Assembly (NCBI GenBank): GCA_964390695.1
Contig: CAYMKI010000177.1
Location: 1-5,741, forward strand
Direction: 5' to 3'
From: CAWACC01 sp964390695
GTDB taxonomy: Bacteria; Chlamydiota; Chlamydiia; Chlamydiales; Parachlamydiaceae
Length of the DNA: 5,741 nucleotides
Part shown: piece after piece, positions 1-4,649 of the stretch
Layout of the letters: each line of letters begins with the position of its first letter
Position numbering within the stretch: the stretch's first letter is position 1
Made by a program: the position numbers and the translations under genes
The notes under the pieces: generated by a model
What the model was told of the DNA's origin: nothing
The model's input: only the letters and a program-made list of their open reading frames with translations
Databases searched by the model: none

Positions 1-17
1 CAAATCCATACATTATT

Positions 18-117
18 TGTGAGCTCACACTTGTCTCACTGCTCTCACTGCGCTCTGTGGTTTAAGTCCTTTCATACTACTCTTGCTGATCTCAATGGTT
101 CAAATCCTCAGTGGTTT
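18..117. repeat. Degenerate short direct repeats downstream of murA
   Basis: Read on the minus strand, this stretch repeats a loose unit of the form AACCAC(T/A)GAG. Copies on the plus strand are ctcagtggttt (107-117), ctcaatggttc (91-101) and ctctgtggttt (53-63). They are followed by two exact tandem 9-mers tctcactgc (34-42, 43-51). A perfect 12-base palindrome, tgtgagctcaca, sits at 18-29. No reading frame of note and no hairpin with a T tract is visible, so this is not a convincing terminator for murA. Similar 'ACCACAGAG' style intergenic repeats occur in many environmental bacterial genomes, as I recall; their role is unknown. The repeats may continue left of the window. Confidence 0.5.
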
Positions 118-135
118 AAAACCTTTTAATCGGGT

Positions 136-1539
136 TTAGGCCATGATGGGCTGAAGGTCCTCTGCGGTTTTTCTCTTGCGCGGATACCCCACAGTAACTT
201 CAGGTTTGTCATCGATCTTGATTTTCTCTATGTCGACACCTAGGCAGGCTAGTTTCGGAACGAGTTTCTCGTAGCCTCTTTCCAGAAACGGCAGTCCCGT
301 GAGGATGCTGCTTTCTTGGGCTATAGCAGCAGCCATGACATAGGCAAATCCAGCCCGCAGGTCTGGAATGGAGATTTCTCTGCCATGTAATACGGAGGCG
401 CCTTTCACTATGAGGCTATGTGAAAAACTCTGAGAAGCAAAGCGGCAACATTTTCCTCCGAGGCATTGCTTGAAGAGTGTGATATCAGCTCCCATCTCAG
501 AGAGGGTTTCAGTATAACCAAAGCGGTTTTCATACACGGTTTCATGCACTACAGAGGTGCCGGAAGCTTGTGTTAGCAAGACGACAAAAGGTTGCTGCCA
601 GTCGGTCATAAAACCAGGATGCACGTCTGTTTCCAGATGTACGCCTCCTTGCAAAGGACCATCGTAGTAAAAATCAATACCGTTGCTCTTGATGTCAAAA
701 CCGCCGCCAACCTCGCGAATTTTGTTCAAAAAGGTAATCATGTTTTGGTGTTGAGCACCTTCCACAAAGACTCTCCCCTTGGAGCTGATAGCTGCCATGC
801 CCCAGGAAGCTGCTTCAATACGGTCAGGAATGACTGTGTGTTCGACTTCATAAAATCTGCGCGTGCCCTGTATTCTAATGGTCCTATCGACATCCAAGGT
901 GATGATGGCTCCCAGCTTTTGCAAAAATAGGATCAGCTCTACAATTTCAGGTTCGATGGCGGCATTTTTGATGACTGTAATGCCACGCGCTGTAACGCCG
1001 GCTAAGATGGTGTTTTCTGTGGCGCCTACTGAAGGATATGCTAAAGTGATAACAGTTCCTCTTAATCCATTGTGAGCATGTGCGAAATAGGCGCCTTCTT
1101 TTTTCATTTCGCGGTATTCGATCACCGCTCCAAGCTTTTCCAGGGCGTCGATATGAAAGTCCACAGATCTTTTGCCAATGTCGCATCCACCCACCGTGGG
1201 TACTATAATGTCTTCGTCAGTACGACTGAGCAGTGCTCCGATCATCAAAATGGGAATACGGTTGGCTCCTGAGAAGCGTTGTGGGATATATGAGGTTTTT
1301 AGCTCTTTGGTGATCACTTCCATTACGCCGGCTTCTTTGTCCCACTGCACTTCCGTCCCCAGTTCTTTACATAGGGCTACGGTGACATCCACGTCGCCTA
1401 TATCAGGGACATTGTAAAAAGTGCATCGCTTATCGGAAAGAAGGGACGCGACTAACAGTTTTGTCATCGCATTTTTGGCGCCGGCTGCCTTTACATGGCC
1501 TTTAAGAGGAGTTCCGCCTTTGATTTTAAGAGCTTCCAT
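136..1539 (-). CDS. murA: UDP-N-acetylglucosamine 1-carboxyvinyltransferase MurA, chlamydial type
   Basis: MurA transfers enolpyruvate from PEP to UDP-GlcNAc in the cytoplasm, the first committed step of peptidoglycan precursor synthesis. The 467-residue protein has the family landmarks, numbered here with E. coli equivalents: K22/N23 in GAKNA (K22/N23), R94 (R91), the active-site loop GGCDIGKR with C119 (C115) and R124 (R120), D313 in TDWQ (D305), R339 in ENR (R331), R395 in PDLRAG (R371) and R421 in ERGYE (R397). Stretches such as KLLVASLLSD and TDWQQPF match C. trachomatis MurA as I remember it. The catalytic cysteine is kept, unlike the Asp described for C. trachomatis. Two additions over E. 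coli MurA stand out: a Cys-bearing insert at about 355-385 (C359, C364, C365) and a C-terminal tail of about 26 residues containing RKRK (454-457). The start gives a natural MEALKIKGG opening, but no good ribosome binding site precedes it. It is transcribed away from the nucleotide pyrophosphatase gene. Confidence 0.96.
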   Translation of the reverse strand: MEALKIKGGTPLKGHVKAAGAKNAMTKLLVASLLSDKRCTFYNVPDIGDVDVTVALCKELGTEVQWDKEAGVMEVITKELKTSYIPQRFSGANRIPILMIGALLSRTDEDIIVPTVGGCDIGKRSVDFHIDALEKLGAVIEYREMKKEGAYFAHAHNGLRGTVITLAYPSVGATENTILAGVTARGITVIKNAAIEPEIVELILFLQKLGAIITLDVDRTIRIQGTRRFYEVEHTVIPDRIEAASWGMAAISSKGRVFVEGAQHQNMITFLNKIREVGGGFDIKSNGIDFYYDGPLQGGVHLETDVHPGFMTDWQQPFVVLLTQASGTSVVHETVYENRFGYTETLSEMGADITLFKQCLGGKCCRFASQSFSHSLIVKGASVLHGREISIPDLRAGFAYVMAAAIAQESSILTGLPFLERGYEKLVPKLACLGVDIEKIKIDDKPEVTVGYPRKRKTAEDLQPIMA

Positions 1540-1575
1540 TTAGCTAACTACCAGTTTCTAGTTTCTAGATAATGA

Positions 1576-1604
1576 GTAATATTTTTTCAGGTTTGGGTTG
1601 TCGT
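1576..1604 (-). promoter_or_regulatory. Candidate sigma-70-type promoter for murA
   Basis: On the minus strand ACGACA (1599-1604, 4 of 6 matches to TTGACA) is followed after exactly 17 bases by TATTAC (1576-1581, 4 of 6 matches to TATAAT). Transcription would begin near 1569 and leave a leader of about 30 bases. Both boxes are imperfect in an AT-rich region, so chance is a real alternative. Confidence 0.3.
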
Positions 1605-1628
1605 TCCGTTTAAACAAACATTACGGAA
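1604..1628. repeat. Inverted repeat TTCCGT-N13-ACGGAA
   Basis: The two 6-base arms (1604-1609 and 1623-1628) are perfect complements around a 13-base AT-rich centre. The left arm touches the candidate -35 box of murA, which is where an operator would sit. With a long loop and short arms it is a poor RNA hairpin, so a binding site for a dimeric protein is the likelier use, if it has one. No known regulator is recognised. Confidence 0.3.
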
Positions 1629-1739
1629 ATTCATGATGACAACTACCTTTTTTAACCAACCTTTTTTTATCAGTCATTTCAATTTTAATACAACAAAAAA
1701 AAACAAAAATTGAACTTTTCATTTTCACGGATTTTCGTA

Positions 1740-1768
1740 TGGATTCCCAAACGAGATTTGTATATAAT
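1740..1768 (+). promoter_or_regulatory. Candidate promoter for the nucleotide pyrophosphatase-ispF unit
   Basis: A perfect TATAAT lies at 1763-1768, 26 bases before the start codon. The best-spaced upstream box, TGGATT at 1740-1745 with a 17-base spacer, matches TTGACA at only 3 of 6 positions. Transcription would start near 1775 and leave a leader of about 20 bases containing the ribosome binding site. The -10 box is convincing; the -35 box is weak. Confidence 0.45.
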
Positions 1769-1782
1769 ACGATTTTATTTTT

Positions 1783-1786
1783 GAGG
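1783..1786 (+). promoter_or_regulatory. Ribosome binding site GAGG
   Basis: GAGG, followed by TAGG, lies 8 bases before the ATG at 1795. This spacing supports that ATG as the true start of the nucleotide pyrophosphatase gene. Confidence 0.6.
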
Positions 1787-1794
1787 TAGGGTTT

Positions 1795-2346
1795 ATGAAA
1801 ATAGAATTTATCACAAGTAATGCTGCAAAATACGAAGAAGCTAAATGTATTTTAAAAGGCTGGGAGCTAGAGCAAGTAAATATTGAACTAACTGAAATTC
1901 AAGGAGATAGATTTAGTATCCTCCATCACAAAGCCCGCGAAGCCCTGCGCATCTTGCAAAGGCCTTTGATTGTGGAAGACGTTTCATTATGCTGCCCAGC
2001 TATAGGCGGATTGCCGGGGCCTTACATTAAGGATTTTTTGCGCTCTATCGGCGATGTGGGCTTATATGAGCTTATCCACAATTATACAGATCACGCCGTA
2101 CAGGTGATCTGCCTGGTAGGATATATCGAACCGGATAAAGAACCGATTATTTTCGAAGGTATTGTAGAGGGAACCATAGTGGCTCCTCGTGGAGCTACGC
2201 GGCATGGTGTGTACAGCTGGAACCCGATTGTACAACCTCTCGGGTCGGACAAGACTTATGGGGAGATGACGGTGGAAGAACATAGCCGTTGTTCCATGCG
2301 CTTTTTAGCATTTAGCAAATTGAAAAATTTTTTAGAAAACCGTTGA
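1795..2346 (+). CDS. ITPA/RdgB (Ham1) family nucleotide pyrophosphatase, eukaryote-like, with altered pocket residues
   Basis: Members of this family hydrolyse non-canonical purine NTPs (ITP, dITP, XTP) to the monophosphate plus pyrophosphate, cleaning the nucleotide pool. The 183-residue protein has the N-terminal TSNAAK motif (7-12; usually TGNxxK), E34 in TEIQGD, the catalytic-region VEDVSLC with D62, then GGLPGPYIKDFL (71-82), IVAPRG (128-133) and a SWNP/EMT/SMR C-terminal half. The wording is closer to human ITPA (LGGLPGPYIKWFL, IVAPRG, from memory) than to E. coli RdgB. Several positions that recognise the base in human ITPA differ: the Asp of WDP is N143, the Lys of EKN is H163, and the His of SHR is M168, while S167 and R169 remain. 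It may therefore have altered substrate choice or reduced activity. A good ribosome binding site supports the start. ispF follows 33 bases later, probably in the same transcript. C. trachomatis has its own Ham1 homologue, so this may be an extra copy. Confidence 0.85.
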   Translation: MKIEFITSNAAKYEEAKCILKGWELEQVNIELTEIQGDRFSILHHKAREALRILQRPLIVEDVSLCCPAIGGLPGPYIKDFLRSIGDVGLYELIHNYTDHAVQVICLVGYIEPDKEPIIFEGIVEGTIVAPRGATRHGVYSWNPIVQPLGSDKTYGEMTVEEHSRCSMRFLAFSKLKNFLENR

Positions 2347-2364
2347 TCAAAGCTTTTTAATATC

Positions 2365-2369
2365 AAGGA
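2365..2369 (+). promoter_or_regulatory. Ribosome binding site AAGGA of ispF
   Basis: AAGGA lies 10 bases before the ATG at 2380, inside the 33-base spacer after the previous stop. It supports this start and internal translation of ispF from a shared transcript. Confidence 0.5.
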
Positions 2370-2379
2370 AATAGTATTT

Positions 2380-2588
2380 ATGTCGAGGAATGAAATCGTG
2401 CGAACGGGCATAGGTCAAGATAGCCATCGCTTTTTGCCGTTAGATTCTGCAAAACTATGCGTACTGGCTGGGGTCATTTTTGATGGCGTCCCCGGTTTTA
2501 TGGCTAACTCAGACGGAGATGTGGTCTTTCATGCGATTTGCAATGCCATATCTTCATTAACGCATGTGTTGATTTTAGGTGCCTTGGC
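2380..2588 (+). CDS. ispF: 2-C-methyl-D-erythritol 2,4-cyclodiphosphate synthase IspF, 5' part only
   Basis: IspF cyclises CDP-ME 2-phosphate to ME-cPP and CMP in the non-mevalonate (MEP) route to isoprenoids. About 69 codons are visible before the assembly gap. The divalent metal ligands of the family are present: D14 and H16 in GQDSHRF and H51 in VVFHAICNA. The conserved SDGD (44-47) is also intact. The form RTGIGQDSHRF and NSDGDVVFHAICNAISSLTH is the divergent chlamydial variant as I remember it; canonical bacterial IspF reads GxDxH and HSDGDVxLHA. A complete chlamydial IspF is roughly 175 residues, so about 100 or more residues are missing. The sequence right of the gap on this strand does not continue it. 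The break comes from the assembly and is no evidence of a pseudogene. Position in the cell is cytoplasmic. Confidence 0.92.
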
Positions 2589-2688
2589 NNNNNNNNNNNN
2601 NNNNNNNNNNNNNNNNNNNNNNNNNNNNNNNNNNNNNNNNNNNNNNNNNNNNNNNNNNNNNNNNNNNNNNNNNNNNNNNNNNNNNNNN
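2589..2688. other. Assembly gap of exactly 100 N
   Basis: Exactly 100 unknown bases separate the ispF fragment from the stop codon of the next gene. A round 100 is the usual placeholder for a gap of unknown size. The remainder of ispF (over 300 bases) would not fit in 100 bases, so the real gap should be longer, or the two sides were joined wrongly. Any protein read through it is an artefact. Confidence 0.98.
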
Positions 2689-4026
2689 CTAATATCCAAG
2701 CAGCCCTTTGACTTTTTCTGAGGAGGATAGCTGTAGGTACAGAGAAGACCAGTATAGAGGCAATTGTGGATTAGGCTGTGTTGTAAGCAGTGGGTTTTGT
2801 GCGATCATCTCTTCCCAAGTGGTCGGGGGTGTTTGTAGGCAAAAATCCACTAGAGCAGGTTCAAAAAGACTCGAAGAAGCTATTTCATTGTTATTTTCAG
2901 CATGCGGTTTCACAAATTGGGTTCCGAATTCGTGGCCACGATCTTTGAGCAAGAGCGAAGTTTTTGCATAGTAATTTGAATTGGATCTCAGAGAAAAGAG
3001 CTTGCCCGCAGTTCTTGCTGTCTGTAACTGTTTTTTTATTTCATTGTCATGATCAGAGGCAAAGAAAAAACCAGCGGCTAAATCAACAGTGGAATTCCAC
3101 CCATTGGAACGCTTGATAACCAGCACTTCAGCCGGATCTTGGCGAAATATCTCTACGGCTAATTGCAGCAGCAGCCGCTGCAAAGGGAAATCACCATTGC
3201 GAGCATCATGCATGAGCTCTAATTCGCAAAAATGCGGTGTGACAAGGAGTTTATACTTTTTCCCCTTGAGCAATTCTTGAGGACGACTTGTGGATTCTGT
3301 TTCATCACGCCCATCCTTTCCGCGCCACACTCTCTGGATATGAATTTCACTGAGGCATTGTTGAGAGCTTTGTTCTACCAATGCGCAGCATAGGCTCTCT
3401 TTAGGATTCCCATCTAGGCATTTGGGATAGGCAAGGATATCTAACTTCCGCGTTTTTCCTTTCATAACGGCTTGTGATTGCCCTAGTTTTATCCTCCAAG
3501 ATCCTATATAATCGCGCTTGGAGAGAAAATTAAGTACAGGCATTTTCTTCTTTAGCGCAAGCTCTATCACATGCAGCTCATTTTCCAACACTTTTAAGCG
3601 GAGGCATTTATCTCGCAAGTCCTGCAAATTTGCGGGTTTTTCTTTGACGAGTTCGGTGGCTACGCTTAGATATATATTGGAAATACGAGCAGCGGCATTT
3701 TCACTCCTTAAGGAAATATTCAGGCCAAAAGCTGAAGAAATGCGATTTAATAGCAGCTGTATTTTTTCACTAGCTGTGTTTGCGGCAAAATAGCTGTTGG
3801 CTGACAGTATAAGAGAGGTTCTTGCTGCTAGTTGATGCAGTGGGTAAGGGGCATCTGCTTTGGTAAAGCTCCCAAAAACGGCTGTAAACAAATGGGTGAT
3901 GTAGGGAGATTGGTAAACAACCGCATGAAAATAGCGACTGGTTTCACTGAGGTGGATGATGTCTTGTGTCCGGCAGAAATCAAAAATAACACTCAAAGGG
4001 TCTTGGCTAAGCAAGTGTAGGCTCAT
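2689..4026 (-). CDS. F-box-like domain protein, candidate host-directed effector
   Basis: This 445-residue protein is not a family I can name as a whole. Residues 5-45 (LLSQDPLSVIFDFCRTQDII, then HLSETSRYFHAVV) follow the F-box pattern: Leu/Pro opening, Ile-Phe helix, D-I-x-x-L-S, then S-R-x-F-H-x-x-V. In eukaryotes this fold binds SKP1 in SCF ubiquitin ligases; amoeba-associated chlamydiae and Legionella carry such proteins as presumed or proven effectors. Residues about 85-165 are helical and leucine rich. Residues about 190-325 alternate strands and helices and include FPLQRLLLQLAVEIF and NGWNSTVDLAAGFFF, loosely like a GNAT acyltransferase core. No signal peptide or membrane segment is seen. 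AGGA 9 bases before the ATG supports the start. A weak promoter (TAAGAT at 4055-4060) may lie just upstream. The TAG stop is the first three bases beside the gap, so the C-terminus deserves caution. F-box call moderate, GNAT call weak. Confidence 0.6.
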   Translation of the reverse strand: MSLHLLSQDPLSVIFDFCRTQDIIHLSETSRYFHAVVYQSPYITHLFTAVFGSFTKADAPYPLHQLAARTSLILSANSYFAANTASEKIQLLLNRISSAFGLNISLRSENAAARISNIYLSVATELVKEKPANLQDLRDKCLRLKVLENELHVIELALKKKMPVLNFLSKRDYIGSWRIKLGQSQAVMKGKTRKLDILAYPKCLDGNPKESLCCALVEQSSQQCLSEIHIQRVWRGKDGRDETESTSRPQELLKGKKYKLLVTPHFCELELMHDARNGDFPLQRLLLQLAVEIFRQDPAEVLVIKRSNGWNSTVDLAAGFFFASDHDNEIKKQLQTARTAGKLFSLRSNSNYYAKTSLLLKDRGHEFGTQFVKPHAENNNEIASSSLFEPALVDFCLQTPPTTWEEMIAQNPLLTTQPNPQLPLYWSSLYLQLSSSEKVKGLLGY

Positions 4027-4035
4027 AGTGGATAG

Positions 4036-4039
4036 TCCT
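4036..4039 (-). promoter_or_regulatory. Ribosome binding site AGGA of the F-box gene
   Basis: On the minus strand AGGA lies 9 bases before the ATG at 4024-4026, a normal spacing that supports this start codon. Confidence 0.5.
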
Positions 4040-4052
4040 GTGAGACAGAGAA

Positions 4053-4229
4053 CTATCTTACTTTTTTTACCATGATACGGAAATATTGGCCAGAATATTC
4101 GGGAGACATGAGACGGTCTGCGAACTTTTCCGTGGCGAGAATTTGGCGTTCTTCTTGCAGAATTTCGGCTCCCCCTTTCTTCAAATTGTCTTGTGGTTCA
4201 GAGCTCTCATGGATTCCTTTTTCCTGTGA
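4053..4229 (-). pseudogene. Short open frame, probable 3' remnant or frameshifted small gene
   Basis: A frame with no stop for 58 codons ends in TAG at 4053-4055, 26 bases upstream of the F-box gene on the same strand. It reads like real protein: KKGGAEILQEERQILATEKF, then ADRLMSPEYSG, ending in FRIMVKKVR. It has no in-frame ATG until the internal Met of RLMSPEY. A well-placed ATG (4208-4210), preceded by purine-rich AGGAAAAAGGAATCC, lies in a different frame and stops after nine codons at 4181-4183. A one- or two-base change between 4183 and 4208 would join the two into a protein of about 55 residues. Another in-frame TAG closes the frame at 4230-4232. I cannot name the family. It may be a decayed gene, an error of assembly, or chance. 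Confidence 0.35.
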
Positions 4230-4427
4230 CTAGCGGGAATTGCTGTGAAGTCTATCAAAAAAATAGATTAAAATAGCCATACTGTATTAAAACAAGGCAT
4301 AAAAGACGTGACAATTCGAAGACGCGCAAATACCCTCAAACGTTCTTTGTAAAGGCTAGTTTAAGCGGGATTACCAATGATCAAAAAATTACAACATACA
4401 TTGATGGTATTTTTTTATTTATTTCAT

Positions 4428-4529
4428 TCAATGAGTTGAGTGCACAGCCTCCTGAAAAACTCCAAGATCTTCCGTAGCATGACCCAGTGCTTTTATAGCT
4501 GCCAGTATTTGGGAATCGACACTTTTCAC
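4428..4529 (-). pseudogene. Small protein-like frame from GTG, unknown function
   Basis: The frame open over 4428-4562 (44 codons plus TGA) reads convincingly like part of an amphipathic protein, with SVDSQILAAIKALG and HATEDLGVFQEAV. A GTG at 4527-4529 preceded by purine-rich GAGAGAAG would give a 33-residue peptide; no ATG is available. It points the same way as the serine hydrolase and the F-box gene. It may be a fragment of a larger lost gene, because an in-frame TAG at 4563-4565 closes it upstream. I recognise no family. Confidence 0.2.
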
Positions 4530-4544
4530 TTGTTTTCTTCTCTC

Positions 4545-4578
4545 TTTGTAAGAAATATTACCCTATTATTCTTACAAA
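4545..4578. repeat. Inverted repeat TTTGTAAGAA / TTCTTACAAA
   Basis: Two perfect 10-base arms (4545-4554 and 4569-4578) flank a 14-base loop, about 70-105 bases beyond the stop of the serine hydrolase. On the minus strand no T tract follows the stem, and only 3 of the 10 pairs are G-C, so a standard Rho-independent terminator is unlikely. It could be a protein-binding site, a transcript-end stabiliser or the trace of a mobile element. Confidence 0.35.
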
Positions 4579-4649
4579 AAACAAAAAGTATTTTCATATA
4601 TTCATCTAGATATTAACAACCTTGATAAAAAAGTGCTTATGACTGTGGA

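Larger units (their letters stand above)
1540..1794. other. AT-rich divergent intergenic spacer
   Basis: This 255-base spacer separates two diverging genes and must carry both of their starts. It is rich in A and T tracts, including nine A at 1695-1703 and seven T shortly before that, which may bend DNA or act as UP-like elements. A 7-base tandem (agtttct twice, 1553-1566) lies in the murA leader. A 26-codon frame beginning ATGATG at 1633 has no ribosome binding site and a low-complexity composition, so I do not call it a gene. Promoter candidates and an inverted repeat are listed separately. Confidence 0.7.
4230..4649. other. AT-rich region without an intact gene
   Basis: I see no complete gene in these 420 bases. 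Three small structures stand out: a minus-strand protein-like frame at 4428-4562, a plus-strand signal-peptide-like frame beginning at 4377, and an inverted repeat at 4545-4578. The two frames overlap between 4428 and about 4477, so at most one is likely to be real there. The region contains many stops in all frames, which fits decayed sequence beyond the 3' end of the serine hydrolase gene. No tRNA shape, integrase site or transposon ends were recognised. Confidence 0.6.

Noticed and set aside
18..29. TGTGAGCTCACA palindrome as a CRP-type site
   Set aside because: A CRP site needs TGTGA and TCACA separated by six bases; here they are separated by two. It lies beyond a gene end and not in a promoter.
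106..135. GGTTTAAAACC-type pairing as a murA terminator
   Set aside because: The pairing leaves no loop and no T tract follows on the minus strand.
592..1417. Several plus-strand frames of 66-112 codons, and a second minus-strand frame at 947-1186
   Set aside because: All lie inside murA in other frames, and their translations look like shadow sequence with no domain or ribosome binding site.
1633..1713. 26-codon plus-strand frame starting ATGATG in the divergent spacer
   Set aside because: Low-complexity Phe/Thr/Asn/Lys peptide without a ribosome binding site, ahead of the promoter of the next gene.
2072..2080. TTATCCACA, a perfect DnaA box
   Set aside because: A single box inside a coding region, with no cluster or AT-rich unwinding element beside it; expected by chance.
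2062..2283. Minus-strand 73-codon frame inside the nucleotide pyrophosphatase gene
   Set aside because: Antisense shadow of a gene with clear family motifs.
2380..2721. A 113-codon reading frame that runs through the N stretch
   Set aside because: The part right of the gap (LISKQPFDFF) shows no IspF sequence and comes from reading unknown bases; only 2380-2588 is real.
2708..4020. Plus-strand frames opposite the F-box gene
   Set aside because: They are antisense shadows rich in Ser, Arg and Cys without recognisable domains.
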